DNA from: DASUPK01 sp963801055
GTDB lineage: Bacteria; Actinomycetota; Thermoleophilia; Solirubrobacterales; 70-9
Length of the DNA: 64,000 bases
Direction: 5' to 3'
NCBI GenBank assembly: GCA_963801055.1
Contig: CAWDDE010000006.1
Location: forward strand, 124,001-188,000
The notes beneath the pieces were generated by a model. That model was not told the DNA's origin and ran no database searches. It worked only from the letters and a program-made list of their open reading frames with translations. Shown piece by piece: positions 33,386-42,836 of the stretch. Within the stretch, counting starts at the first letter, position 1. Each line of letters opens with the position of its first letter. The position numbers were made by a program, and so were the translations under genes.

Positions 33386-33982
33386 ATGTTCATCTCGCTC
33401 GAGGGGATAGACGGCTCAGGCAAGACGACGCAAGCCAGGCTGCTCGCGCGGGCGCTCGGCGAGAACGTCGTGCTGATGCGAGAGCCCGGGGGCACCGAGA
33501 CCGGCGAGCGAATCCGCGAGCTTCTCAAGGATCCGATGCTCGAGCTCGACCCGATGGCGGAGCTGCTTCTCTTCTGCGCCGCGAGGGCCGAGCTGGTCGC
33601 GCAGGTGATCGCCCCGGCGCGGGACCGGGGGCGGGCGGTGGTCTGCGACCGGTTCAGCGACTCGAGCGTCGCCTATCAGGGTGTGGCGCGCGGGCTGGGA
33701 GTGGAGCGGGTCGAGGAGATCTGCGACCTGGCGACCGGCGGGGTCTGGCCGGATCTGACCATCCTGCTGCGCATCGACCCCGATCGGGCCGGCGAGCGGA
33801 TTGGGCGCCGCAGGGCCGATCGGTTCGAGGGCGAGGGGATCGAGCTGCAGCGCCGGGTGGCCGAGGGCTATGACGAGGTGGCCCGCCGGCACCCCGAGCG
33901 CATCCGGGTGATCGACGGCGATGCCGAGCGCGGCGCCGTCCACGCGGCCGTGCTCGCCGAGGTGCAAGGGGTGAGGGCGTGA
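33386..33982 (+). CDS. tmk: Thymidylate kinase
   Basis: A 198-residue dTMP kinase from ATG 33386. It has the P-loop EGIDGSGKTTQARLLA at residues 6-21, the DR-x motif VVCDRFSDSSVAYQGVARGL with the conserved Tyr/Arg that bind dTMP, and the LID region RIGRRRADRFEGEGIELQRR. It makes dTDP for DNA synthesis. An upstream TTG at 33380 gives no gain. Stop TGA overlaps the start ATG of holB in TGATG, so they are translationally coupled. Confidence 0.95.
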   Translation: MFISLEGIDGSGKTTQARLLARALGENVVLMREPGGTETGERIRELLKDPMLELDPMAELLLFCAARAELVAQVIAPARDRGRAVVCDRFSDSSVAYQGVARGLGVERVEEICDLATGGVWPDLTILLRIDPDRAGERIGRRRADRFEGEGIELQRRVAEGYDEVARRHPERIRVIDGDAERGAVHAAVLAEVQGVRA

Positions 33983-35121
33983 TGGAAGCGGCGCGGCGCG
34001 GAACTCCCGTTCCCGCGGCGCTGGCCGAGGCGACCCGGCACCAGCCGCGGGCGGGGGTCGCCCTGGCGGCGGCGCTCGCCTCACCCGGCCACGCCTACAT
34101 CTTCCGCGGGCCGCGGGGCTCCGGCAAGGCGGCCGCGGCGCGAGCGTTCGCAGCCGAGCTCCTCGCCGTTGGCGCCCCGAACCCGGAAGATGCCCGCCGT
34201 CGCGCGCTGCTCGATCCCTCGCCACACCCCGACCTCGTCTGGCTGCGCCCCCCGGGTGCGCAGCACCTTGTCGAGGACGTCCGCGAGTCGGTGATCCGCG
34301 CCGCCAGCCTCAGCCCCGCCGAGGGGAGTCGCCGCGTCTTCGTGATCGAGGAGGCCGAGGACCTGCGCGACGAGAGTCAGAACGCCCTCCTCAAGACCCT
34401 GGAGGAGCCGGCGCCGTTCGCGCACCTCATCCTGATCTGCTCGGAGCCGGAGCAGCTCGCCGAGACGATCCTCTCGCGCTGCACCCCCATCGAGTTCGGC
34501 CCGCTGGCGCCGGACGCCGTGCTCGAGTCCTTGGGAGCGACTGAAGGAGCGGCAGCCGCCGCCCGCCTCAGCGGCGGCGACGCCGAGCTCGCCCGCCTCC
34601 TGACCAGCGCGGGCGGCGCGGCTCTTCGGGCGACCGCCGAGGCCGCCGCCCGGGCCCCGCGCTCGGAAGCCGGCGCAGCGGAGCCCTGGCGCGAGCTGCT
34701 CGAGGCCGCCAGCGAGGCGGGCGAGCAGGCGGGCGCCGAGGAAGAGCGCCGGCTGCTCGAGGAGGGCGAGACCGCGGCTCGGCGCGGCCGGAAGGGGAAG
34801 CTGACGCGCGAGGCGATCGAACAGGTGAGGCGCACCGAGCGCCGCGCCCGTACCCAGGCACTCGACCTGGGCCTCGCACTCTGCTGCGCCTGGTACCGCG
34901 ACCTCGCCGCGATTGCGGCCGGTGCCGAGGACGTGGTGCTCAACTCCGACCGCCTCGATCAACTGGCCGAGGACGCGGAGGGACTCGACCCGGCACGCGC
35001 CCGCGCCGCCCTCGAGTGGGTCCTCGACACGCGCCGGCGCCTGCGCGTCAACGTCTCCGAGGAACTTGCCCTCGAGGCCCTCTGGCTGCGCCTGGCTGCG
35101 ACCCTTGCAGCGGAAGTGTGA
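33982..35121 (+). CDS. holB: DNA polymerase III subunit delta' (clamp-loader ATPase-like subunit)
   Basis: A 379-residue AAA+-fold protein. It has HAYIFRGPRGSGKAAAARAF (a P-loop-like GPRGSGKA), then the VFVIEEAEDLRDESQNALLK sensor/Walker-B region and TLEEPAPFAHLILICSEPEQ with the LSRCTPIEF motif (SRC) typical of delta'/gamma. After ~residue 200 the sequence is helical, Ala-rich and low in conservation, as usual for this subunit. A GTG at 33979 is an alternative start 3 bases upstream. It is coupled to tmk. Confidence 0.9.
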   Translation: MEAARRGTPVPAALAEATRHQPRAGVALAAALASPGHAYIFRGPRGSGKAAAARAFAAELLAVGAPNPEDARRRALLDPSPHPDLVWLRPPGAQHLVEDVRESVIRAASLSPAEGSRRVFVIEEAEDLRDESQNALLKTLEEPAPFAHLILICSEPEQLAETILSRCTPIEFGPLAPDAVLESLGATEGAAAAARLSGGDAELARLLTSAGGAALRATAEAAARAPRSEAGAAEPWRELLEAASEAGEQAGAEEERRLLEEGETAARRGRKGKLTREAIEQVRRTERRARTQALDLGLALCCAWYRDLAAIAAGAEDVVLNSDRLDQLAEDAEGLDPARARAALEWVLDTRRRLRVNVSEELALEALWLRLAATLAAEV

Positions 35122-35145
35122 GCAAGCGGTAACAATCTGTGCACC

Positions 35146-36921
35146 ATGGCCGAGGGGAATGCGAGGGTGCTCCGAGGCGAAGCCGAAGGAACAACCCGTT
35201 TCATGAAGCGTGGGGAGAGAGGCCGCCGGATTCCGATGCGGCTCTGGCTCGGCGCGGCCTTCGCGCTGGTCAGCCTGATCACCGCGGCTTCCGTCTACGT
35301 CTTCGTCGACGACTCCTCCGGTCGCACCCTGCAGAGCGAGTCCGCGGACCTGGCCGTCGGCAAGACCTCCGGCCTCGCTGACGACCTCGGCAGCGTCGAC
35401 AAGCTGCACGCCGCGAACGTTCTCGCCCAGGTGAACAGCAGGACATTCAATGCCTGGGCGCTCAACCGGCATGGACACCCACTTGCTCCGGGCCAGGATC
35501 TCGCCGGTCTCGCCGCCGTGCAGCAGCGGCCCGAGGCCCTTCGTGTGGCACTGGACGGGCGGCGCTACAAGGCGAGTCTCCCCGACAACGTCACGATCGC
35601 CGCGGCTCCGATCTTCGGCGACATGAAGGTGCCCGTCCGCGGGGCGGTGATCGTCAGCGCCGAGCCACCCCCCTCGCTGACCCACGCGTTCGACGAGCTC
35701 CAGGGCGACCGCCTACGGGCGTTGCTGATCGCGACCGCGATCGGCGTGCTGGTCGGCTTCCTTGCCTCCTCGCTGATCGCGATCCGGATCCGGCGCCTGG
35801 CCAGGGCGGCAGAGCAGATGGCCGCTGGCCGCTTCGACGTCCCGGTACCGCCCGGCGGAGGCGACGAGATCGGGGACCTGACGCGCTCCCTCAACACGAT
35901 GCGGAAGGAGCTACGCCAGAGCTTCAGCATGCTCGCCACCGAGCGCGACCGCCTCTCGGCGATCTTCGACGGGCTGACGGAGGCGGTGATCGTGGCCGGC
36001 GAGGATGGCACCGCCCGGTTCACGAACCCCGCGGCCGCCCGCCTGCTGCGAAACGGCAGACCCGCCCCGGCCCTGATTCCGTCGTTGCGGCGGGCGGCGG
36101 AGCAGGGCTCGGACGAGATCCCTGTGCTCCCCATCGACGGCCGCCTCTACGGGGTGCAGGCGCGCCGGGTCCGGGCCGAGCAGGCGGTGCTGCTGGTGGT
36201 CCGGGACCGGACTGAGGAGCTCAAGCGCGAGCAGGCAGAGGCCGAGTTCGTCTCCAACGCGGCGCACGAGCTGCGCAACCCGCTGGCGGCGATCATGAGC
36301 GGCATCGAGGTCCTGCAGAGCGGGGCGAAGGACGACCCCGAGGTCCGCGACCGCTTCCTGATCCGCCTCGCGCTCGACGCCGAGCGGATGACAAGGCTGA
36401 CCCAGTCGCTGCTCACCCTGGCGCGGGTCGAAGCCGCCGGCGAGCGCGATCCAACCCAGGTCGTCGACGTCTCCCTCGCGGCGGAGGAGGCGACCGAGTG
36501 GATCGAGACCCCCGAGGGCGTGGAGCTCCGCGCTGAGGTCGAACCCGACCTAGTCGCGGAGGGCGATCCGGTCCTGCTTCGCCAGGTGATGATCGGGCTG
36601 CTCGCCAACGCCTGCGCCTACACCCCGGCGCCGGGCACGGTTACGCTTCGCGCCTCGCGGGGGCAAGAAGCCAGCGTGACGATCGAGGTAGAGGACACCG
36701 GAAAAGGGATCCCAGCCGAGGAGCAGGATCGCGTCTTCGATCGCTTCTATCGGGGCTCGGGCGTGCTCGAGGGCGAGGGCTTCGGCCTCGGGCTGTCGAT
36801 CGCGAAGCGCATGGTGAACGTGATGGGTGGGGAGATCGGGCTGCGCTCGGAGCCCGGCAAGGGCAGCACCTTCTGGGTGCGCCTGCGAGCCGCCAAGCCG
36901 ACCCCCACACCGGTCGCATGA
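35146..36921 (+). CDS. Sensor histidine kinase (membrane, HAMP, PAS)
   Basis: A 591-residue kinase. A membrane segment (LWLGAAFALVSLITAASVYV) follows a short basic N-terminus. Then comes an extracytoplasmic sensor (about 60-180), a second helix (LLIATAIGVLVGFLASSLI), a HAMP (RIRRLARAAEQMAAGRFDVP), a PAS-like module, and the dimerisation H-box FVSNAAHELRNPLAAIMSGI. The ATP-binding part has NACAYTPAPGTVTL (N-box, with NACAYT instead of the more usual NAxKYT), VEDTGKGIP (G1) and GFGLGLSIAKRM (G2). Pairs with the OmpR-type regulator that overlaps its stop by ATGA. Signal unknown. A later start at ATG 35203 is possible. Confidence 0.9.
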   Translation: MAEGNARVLRGEAEGTTRFMKRGERGRRIPMRLWLGAAFALVSLITAASVYVFVDDSSGRTLQSESADLAVGKTSGLADDLGSVDKLHAANVLAQVNSRTFNAWALNRHGHPLAPGQDLAGLAAVQQRPEALRVALDGRRYKASLPDNVTIAAAPIFGDMKVPVRGAVIVSAEPPPSLTHAFDELQGDRLRALLIATAIGVLVGFLASSLIAIRIRRLARAAEQMAAGRFDVPVPPGGGDEIGDLTRSLNTMRKELRQSFSMLATERDRLSAIFDGLTEAVIVAGEDGTARFTNPAAARLLRNGRPAPALIPSLRRAAEQGSDEIPVLPIDGRLYGVQARRVRAEQAVLLVVRDRTEELKREQAEAEFVSNAAHELRNPLAAIMSGIEVLQSGAKDDPEVRDRFLIRLALDAERMTRLTQSLLTLARVEAAGERDPTQVVDVSLAAEEATEWIETPEGVELRAEVEPDLVAEGDPVLLRQVMIGLLANACAYTPAPGTVTLRASRGQEASVTIEVEDTGKGIPAEEQDRVFDRFYRGSGVLEGEGFGLGLSIAKRMVNVMGGEIGLRSEPGKGSTFWVRLRAAKPTPTPVA

Positions 36922-37634
36922 ACCCAGCGCCTCCCGCCTCCAACCGGATCCTCGTCGTCGACGACGAGCTCTCGGTCCGCGAGTCCGTCGGCTATGCGCT
37001 CGAGCAGGAGGGCTTCCAGGTCACCCTGGCGGCGAACGGAGAGGAGGCCGAGGGACAGATCTCGGACGACTCCTTCGACCTGCTGATCCTCGACATCATG
37101 ATGCCGGGCAAAAGCGGCCTCGATCTCTGCCGCGAGGTCCGCGCCCACAGTCCGGTGCCGATCATCCTGCTGACCGCCAAGGACGCGGAGGTCGACAAGG
37201 TGGTGGGACTCGAGGTCGGTGCCGACGACTACGTCACCAAGCCGTTCTCGGTGCGCGAGCTGCTCGGCAGGGTCAGGGCACAGCTGCGCCGCCGCGAGCT
37301 CGACCGCTCAACCGGTGCCGAGGGGGCCGCGATCGAGACGGGGCCGGTCTCCATCGACTTGGCCCGGCACCTGGTCACGGTGCGGGGCGAGCCGATCAAC
37401 CTGACCCGCTCAGAGTTCCAGGTCCTCAGGCTGCTGGCCGAGAGCCCCGGCCAGGTCTTCTCGCGGAAGGAGATCATGGAGGAGCTCTGGCAGACGGAGT
37501 TTCGTGGCGACGTCCGCGCCTGCGACGTCCACATCTCGAACCTCCGCCAGAAGGTCGAGAGCGACCCGCAAAATCCCGAGCTGGTCCTCACCGTGCGCCG
37601 GGTGGGCTACCGGTTCGCCGAGCACGCCACCTAG
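36918..37634 (+). CDS. OmpR/PhoB-type response regulator
   Basis: A 238-residue regulator. The receiver domain starts ILVVDDELSVRESVGYAL; the phosphorylated Asp is in DLLILDIMMPGKSG, with the conserved Thr in ILLTAKD and Lys in DDYVTKPF. The C-terminal winged helix carries LTRSEFQVLRLLAESPGQVF, the recognition-helix segment RACDVHISNLRQKVE and the closing TVRRVGYRF. It overlaps the histidine kinase by ATGA and so is made with it. Targets are unknown. Confidence 0.95.
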   Translation: MNPAPPASNRILVVDDELSVRESVGYALEQEGFQVTLAANGEEAEGQISDDSFDLLILDIMMPGKSGLDLCREVRAHSPVPIILLTAKDAEVDKVVGLEVGADDYVTKPFSVRELLGRVRAQLRRRELDRSTGAEGAAIETGPVSIDLARHLVTVRGEPINLTRSEFQVLRLLAESPGQVFSRKEIMEELWQTEFRGDVRACDVHISNLRQKVESDPQNPELVLTVRRVGYRFAEHAT

Positions 37635-37693
37635 GTATCGCCTCGCCCTCCCGCGGGAGCTTCGGCTGCCAGAAGGGCGACGATAATCCCGCT

Positions 37694-39331
37694 GTGGCGG
37701 ATGACGTCGGTGAACTCGAACGAGGGCGTCAGGCCTTTGCAGACCACGCGTGGACGGACGCCTACGAGTCGCTCGCGGCCGCCGAACGGTCGAACCGGCT
37801 CGGAGCGGAGGACCTTGAGCTGCTCGCAACCACGGCCTACATGCTCGGGCGGGAGGAGGACTACCTGCGACTGCTGGAGCGAGCCTACCGCGCGCATCTC
37901 CACACGGGCGAGGGGCTGGCCGCGCTTCGCTGCGCCTTCTGGATCGGCGTTACCCTCGCATCCGGTGGGGAGATGGGTCGCGCCGGCGGGTGGATCGGTC
38001 GCGCCCAGCGGCTCCTCGAGCGCGAAGGGGGCGACCGGGTTGAGCGGGGCTATCTGCTCCTACCGCGCGTCTTCGAGCTGGAGGGGAGCGGCGACCTGGA
38101 GGCGGCCGCCGCAACCGCGGCCGAAGCGGCGGCAATCGGGGAGCGCTTCGACGACCCGGATCTGTTCGCCCTGGCCGCCCATGAGCAGGGACACATCCTG
38201 ATCCGGCTCGGGCGCCTCAAGGAGGGCCTGGTGCTGCTGGACGAGTCGATGGTGGCGGTCACCGCTGGCGAGCTCTCCCCGATCGCCTCCGGGATCGTCT
38301 ACTGCGGAGTAATCCTCGCTTGCCAGGATGCCCACGAGCTTCGCCGTGCGCAGGAGTGGACTACCGCCCTGAGCGGCTGGTGCGAGCGCCAGCCCGACCT
38401 GGTCGCCTTCACTGGACGCTGTCTGGTGCATCGCGCCCAGATCATGCAGCTGCGAGGCGCCTGGTTGGAGGCGATCGAGGAGGCACGACGGGCAGCCGAG
38501 CGCTGCCTGCGGGCAGAGAACCCGGCGGCGGCAGGGGAGGCCTGCTACCAGCGGGGGGAGATCCACCGCCTGCTGGGGGATTACCGGGCGGCCGAGGAGG
38601 CGTACAGGGAGGCGAGCGGACACGGGTGGGAGCCGCAGCCGGGCCTTGCCTTGATGCGCCTGGCGCAGGGGAAGGCCAGCGCGGCTGCAGCAGCGATTCG
38701 CAGGGTGGAAGCCGAGATCTCAGAGCCCGGTATGCGGGCCGGACTGCTGCCCGCATACGTCGAGGTCATGCTCGCCGTCGATGAACAGGACGCCGCTCGC
38801 GCAGCCTCCGGAGAGCTCGAGTCGATCGCCGAGGGCCACGAGAATGGCGCCCTTGGGGCGATGGCCGCCCAGGCCCGGGGGGCGGTCGAGCTCGCTCGGG
38901 GCAACCCCGGCGCCGCTCTGGTCTCGCTCCGCAGGGCGGGCGAGGTATGGCACCAACTGGAAGCGCCCTACGAAGCGGCACGCGCGCGGGAGCTCGTCGG
39001 GCTTGCCTGCCGGGCCCTGGACGACGAGGAGACGGCCACGCTGGAGCTCGAGGCGGCCGGCGGCGCTTACGCGCAGCTAGGTGCGATGCCGGACGTCACC
39101 CGGATCGGCTCACTCACCGGCGGTGGCCGCGGCCTCACCCATGGGTTGACCGGACGCGAGCTCGAGGTGCTGCGCCACCTTGCCGCCGGCAAGACCAACA
39201 AGGCGATCGCCACCGAGCTCGTGCTCAGCGAGCGCACGGTGGACCGTCACGTGAGCAACATCTTCGCCAAGCTCGGTGTTTCCTCGCGCACCGCGGCTAC
39301 CGCCTACGCCTACGAACACCGGTTGGTCTGA
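37694..39331 (+). CDS. LuxR-type regulator with a TPR-rich sensor half
   Basis: A 545-residue protein from GTG 37694 (VADDVGELERGRQAF). About residues 15-455 form paired helices of TPR/MalT-type signal domain (for example RGAWLEAIEEARRAAERCL and LGDYRAAEEAYREASG). The C-terminal LuxR-type HTH is clear: LTGRELEVLRHLAAGKTNKA, then VLSERTVDRHVSNIFAKLGV. No ATPase domain is present, unlike the large LuxR (LAL) family. A cupin gene follows ~120 bases later. The gap contains no more than a weak leader. Ligand and targets are unknown. Confidence 0.85.
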   Translation: MADDVGELERGRQAFADHAWTDAYESLAAAERSNRLGAEDLELLATTAYMLGREEDYLRLLERAYRAHLHTGEGLAALRCAFWIGVTLASGGEMGRAGGWIGRAQRLLEREGGDRVERGYLLLPRVFELEGSGDLEAAAATAAEAAAIGERFDDPDLFALAAHEQGHILIRLGRLKEGLVLLDESMVAVTAGELSPIASGIVYCGVILACQDAHELRRAQEWTTALSGWCERQPDLVAFTGRCLVHRAQIMQLRGAWLEAIEEARRAAERCLRAENPAAAGEACYQRGEIHRLLGDYRAAEEAYREASGHGWEPQPGLALMRLAQGKASAAAAAIRRVEAEISEPGMRAGLLPAYVEVMLAVDEQDAARAASGELESIAEGHENGALGAMAAQARGAVELARGNPGAALVSLRRAGEVWHQLEAPYEAARARELVGLACRALDDEETATLELEAAGGAYAQLGAMPDVTRIGSLTGGGRGLTHGLTGRELEVLRHLAAGKTNKAIATELVLSERTVDRHVSNIFAKLGVSSRTAATAYAYEHRLV

Positions 39332-39450
39332 GCGCGTGGGTGAAACCACCCAGGCTGCCCCATGGCGGAAGTTGGGTGGTTCAGCCGATGTGGGACAGCC
39401 CCGGCGCGCCTAGCCTCAGCCTCCACCTGTTCAAACGAAAGGGGCGCGAA

Positions 39451-39852
39451 ATGCCGAACGTATCCAAGGCCACAGCTTCCGAGAGGATCGCGTTCGAAGG
39501 GCTCGACGTACGACTAGAGAACCTCGAGGGCGGCTACTCGGTTTGCTTCGAATCTCACACCGAAGACATCGATCTGGCGGAGCTGTTTCGCGGCCTCCCC
39601 AACGATCGCGCTCAGCTTCCCCGCTGGGGCTACGTGATCAAGGGGCAGGTCGGTTTCCGCTTCTCCGACCGCGAGGAGACCTACGAGGCCGGCGACGCGT
39701 ATTACGTCCCACCAGGCCACACCCCTGTCCACTACGCCGGGGCCGAGATCGTCGAGTTCAGTCCAACCGAGATCCTGGGCGAAACGATGCCCGTCGTGAT
39801 GAAGAACCTGCAGGCAGCCGGAATCGAGGTGGGAGGCTCGCCGAGGCGTTGA
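39451..39852 (+). CDS. Cupin-domain protein
   Basis: A 133-residue single-cupin beta-barrel protein. The cupin motifs are AQLPRWGYVIKGQVGFRFSD, a degenerate first motif lacking the usual HxH, and YEAGDAYYVPPGHTPVHYAG as motif 2 with its His. ATG 39451 has AAAGGGG upstream. The family binds small molecules or metal ions; without the full first metal triad it may be non-catalytic. It follows the TPR/LuxR regulator and may be its target. The 13-base gap to the convergent secreted gene contains no gene. Confidence 0.8.
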   Translation: MPNVSKATASERIAFEGLDVRLENLEGGYSVCFESHTEDIDLAELFRGLPNDRAQLPRWGYVIKGQVGFRFSDREETYEAGDAYYVPPGHTPVHYAGAEIVEFSPTEILGETMPVVMKNLQAAGIEVGGSPRR

Positions 39853-39865
39853 GAAGGGAGAGGCC

Positions 39866-40651
39866 CTACCTCCTCTTCTTTTGCTTGCACTTCTGCGACG
39901 CGCTGTCCGTCAGCGTCTTGCCGCTCTCGTACGTGATGGTCTCGGTCGTCGTCCAGGTGCGCGACTTCGAACACCGGATGGAGATCAGGAACGTCTTCTT
40001 GACTTTGCCCGTCTTCTTGTCCTTCTTCTTCCGGGTGACGACCGGGTTGAGCGTGGTGTCGAAGTGCTCGCTCACCATGCCTTGGATCGGCGGAATCTGC
40101 AGCGTTAGAGTTTTGCCTCGGACGATGCCATTCAGGATCGGCTTGGTTGGGACGCCCGCGATGTCGAGGTGCAGATAGAGCGACGGGTTACCGCCCGACG
40201 GCACACCCTTGAACGCCGTGATCACCCCGTTCAGGGTCCGGCCGTCCAGGCTCCTGCCCACGCTGCTTCCCTCTCCGACGATCGACCGGGAACAAATTGC
40301 CCTGGCGGCGGCCGTGGACTTGCCCGTGAGGGACGCCAGACTGCACTCCGGCAGGTTGCCCGGATCGACCGCGACGTCCTTCGGGAAGGTGATCAGGCTC
40401 TCGACCGAGGGTGGGGTCGCGTAACACGTGAGCGCATTGCCCGTCGTACACCCCGGCTGGCCAAACAAGGCGCCCGCGTGCGCTTCATTGGTTTCGATAA
40501 AGACCTTCGCTGGTCCGGGCCTCTTCTCGTCCTGCTTCGCTGGCGTCCATTGCGAGCCGATGCTCAGGCTGGTGACCTCCGCCGCGGCGACGCTCGAAGA
40601 GCCTAGGGCGCCGACCAGGCCGACGATCATCCCGATCACGTATTTGCGCAT
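39866..40651 (-). CDS. Secreted protein, unknown function
   Basis: A 261-residue exported protein. A signal peptide (YVIGMIVGLVGALGSSSVAA) is followed by a beta-rich region with NEAHAGALFGQPGCTTGNAL and four to six cysteines (CTTG, TCYATPP, PECSLASL, AICSRSIV, RCSKS, QKCKQ), a likely disulfide-stabilised fold. A basic RKKKDKKTGKVKK segment and the ending QKCKQKKRR are unusual in a secreted protein and suggest binding to an anionic polymer or surface. No domain is recognised. Confidence 0.6.
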   Translation of the reverse strand: MRKYVIGMIVGLVGALGSSSVAAAEVTSLSIGSQWTPAKQDEKRPGPAKVFIETNEAHAGALFGQPGCTTGNALTCYATPPSVESLITFPKDVAVDPGNLPECSLASLTGKSTAAARAICSRSIVGEGSSVGRSLDGRTLNGVITAFKGVPSGGNPSLYLHLDIAGVPTKPILNGIVRGKTLTLQIPPIQGMVSEHFDTTLNPVVTRKKKDKKTGKVKKTFLISIRCSKSRTWTTTETITYESGKTLTDSASQKCKQKKRR

Positions 40652-40861
40652 TCGTCTACGTCTCCTCTTCCCGGTTAGTCTCGCCTATGGGAGGCGTGGT
40701 CGAGCAAAGGTACGGTCCACTAGCGCGCTTTGCCCGCCACCCGTCGCCGCGGGTCGCCCGCTTCCGCTAAGGCTTGAAGCCGGTTCGTTCACGTCGAGGC
40801 CATCAATAGTGAGCCCGCGGGGCGAGCCGGGCAACTGACGACGACGGATCGCCGAATCGGT

Positions 40862-42808
40862 TCAGGAGCGAGGCAGGCGTTCCCTGACCGCCTCGCTGAT
40901 CCTCCGCTCGAAGTCCGGTGCCTCGTCGACGAGGCGGTTGAAGACATCGGATGGAACAACCAGCAGCCGGGCCGGTGAGGTGGCGATCACCGTTGCGAGG
41001 CGGGTGTAGCCGTAGCCGGCGCCCCAGTCGAGCGCCGCCAGCTCGCCGAAGAACTCGCCGACCCTCATGGTCCGCACCACCTCGCCATCGACCTCGGCGC
41101 GCGCCTCACCCTCGAGAATGAGGTAGAAGTCTCGTCCCCCACCCCAGCGGGTGGTGACCCTCTCATTCTCCTCGACCTGGACCGTCCGTGCTGTCCCGGC
41201 GAGCAGCTCGATCTGGTCGTCGTCCAGGCCGTCGAGGACCTTGAGTGCGCGCAGCTCGCTGGGGTCGACCCGATCGGCCGAGTCGCCACCGACGACGAGC
41301 GGCTGGTGTCGGTCCGCCGTCGGCTCCTGCAGATCGACGGACGCGGCGGCTGGGGCCTGCTTATCGAGCGCCGACCGCTCGAGCCAATCGAGGACGTGCC
41401 GGACGTCGCGTTCGGTGCTCGTGTGGTTGAGCACGCAGAGCCTGATCGCGTAGCGGCCGCGAAGCCGGGTCGAGGAAACGAGGCCCTCGCCGCTTTGCTC
41501 CAGCGCCGAGACGAGGCGGCGGTTCAGCGCCTCTACCTCGGCCTCGGAGCGGTCCCCGCCGAAGCGGCGGCGAAAGCAGACGATCCCCAAGCGGGCTGGA
41601 CGCAGCAACTCCAGCTCCTCGCTTTCTCCAACCAGGTGCTCCGCCAGCTCGGCGAGGTCGAGGGCGCGCTCGATCGCCTCGCGGAACGCGCCGACACCGA
41701 AGGTCTGGATGGAGAGCCAGAGCTTGAGGCTTCGGGCCATCCGGCTGAGCTGCAGGCCACGATCGGCGAAGTCCACCTCAGCGCCGCGTGCGTCCTTGAG
41801 GTAGTCGGGAGCGATCCGGAAGGCCTCCTCGAGCAGCCGGCCCTCGCGAACCAGCACGCACCCGCACTCGAAGGGCTGATACAGCCACTTGTGTGGGTCC
41901 AGCGTGATCGAGTCGGCGCGCTCGATGCTGGCGAGCCAGCGCTTGCCGCGCTCGGTGAGCGCGGCGAAGCCGCCATAGGCGCCGTCCACATGCAGCCAGG
42001 TGTCGTTGGCGCGACAGGCATCCGCCAGCTCGCCAAGCGGGTCGATCGCCCCGGTGTTGGTCGAGCCCGCCGAGGCGCAGACGATCAGCGGACGCCGGCC
42101 GGCCTCCCGGTCGGTGGCCATCGCCCCCGCGAGGGCGTCGGGGCGCATCCGGAACTCGTCGTCGACGGGCAACACGCGTAGCTGCTCGGGGCGGAAGCCG
42201 AGTGTGCGCGCCGCGCGCGCAACCGAGGAGTGGCTCTGGTCGGAGGCGTAGACGACGAGGTCATCGCGCATCGGCCCGACCAGCGACTCGCGCGCGCAGG
42301 CGAGCGCCGTCAGGTTGGCCGCTGAGCCGCCCGAGACGAGGATGCCCGCGGCTGCCGCTGGATATCCGATCCACTCGGCGAACCAGCCGAGTACCGTCAG
42401 CTCGAGCTGGGCGAGGCCCGAGGAGTCCATCCAGTTGCTCGCCTCGATGTTGAGCACGCTTGCCATCAGGTCGCCGAGCGCCCCGGGGAAGGTGCTGTTC
42501 CCCGGGATGTAGGCGAAGTAGGCCGGGTGCCCGAGCCGGCTGCCGAAGGGGAGGACGTTCGCCCGCAGCTCGTCGAGGACCTGCTCGAAGGGGCGTCCCT
42601 GCTCCGGCGGTGCCGCGGCGATCTGCTCCGCTAGCTCCTCCGGCGACGCGCGTCTGACCACCGGCCTGGCCCGTAGCCCGGCCTCCTCCTCGGCCAACAG
42701 CTCGACAATCGCCGTGGCCATCTCGCGCATCCGGGCCGGGGTCACCGCCAGCGGATCGCTGGCGGTGGGCACTGTGCTGCCTGACTCCTGCCGCATCGGA
42801 TCGCTCAT
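40862..42808 (-). CDS. PLP-dependent group II amino-acid decarboxylase fused to a cyclic-nucleotide-binding domain
   Basis: A 648-residue protein from ATG 42808 (GTG 42832 is an alternative). The N-terminal ~470 residues are an aromatic/glutamate-type decarboxylase: GNSTFPGALGDLMASVLN, GILVSGGSAANLTALACARE, HVDGAYGGF with the cofactor-binding Asp, and DPHKWLYQPFECG with the PLP Lys. The last ~135 residues form a CRP/cNMP-binding module: KVLDGLDDDQIELLAGTART, DFYLILEGEARAEVDGEVV, GEFFGELAALDWG (the PBC-like turn) and LLVVPSDVFNRLV. The PBC segment lacks a clear RxA, so cAMP binding is uncertain. Divergent from an agmatinase-like gene with 28 bases between starts. It may be an allosterically switched decarboxylase. 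Confidence 0.85.
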   Translation of the reverse strand: MSDPMRQESGSTVPTASDPLAVTPARMREMATAIVELLAEEEAGLRARPVVRRASPEELAEQIAAAPPEQGRPFEQVLDELRANVLPFGSRLGHPAYFAYIPGNSTFPGALGDLMASVLNIEASNWMDSSGLAQLELTVLGWFAEWIGYPAAAAGILVSGGSAANLTALACARESLVGPMRDDLVVYASDQSHSSVARAARTLGFRPEQLRVLPVDDEFRMRPDALAGAMATDREAGRRPLIVCASAGSTNTGAIDPLGELADACRANDTWLHVDGAYGGFAALTERGKRWLASIERADSITLDPHKWLYQPFECGCVLVREGRLLEEAFRIAPDYLKDARGAEVDFADRGLQLSRMARSLKLWLSIQTFGVGAFREAIERALDLAELAEHLVGESEELELLRPARLGIVCFRRRFGGDRSEAEVEALNRRLVSALEQSGEGLVSSTRLRGRYAIRLCVLNHTSTERDVRHVLDWLERSALDKQAPAAASVDLQEPTADRHQPLVVGGDSADRVDPSELRALKVLDGLDDDQIELLAGTARTVQVEENERVTTRWGGGRDFYLILEGEARAEVDGEVVRTMRVGEFFGELAALDWGAGYGYTRLATVIATSPARLLVVPSDVFNRLVDEAPDFERRISEAVRERLPRS

Positions 42809-42836
42809 CGCAAGGCGCTGCCATGATCCCACGGGC

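Noticed and set aside
39866..40651. Nuclease-like or DNA-binding role from the Lys-rich stretch
   Set aside because: Signal peptide and cysteines point outside the cell; no catalytic motif.
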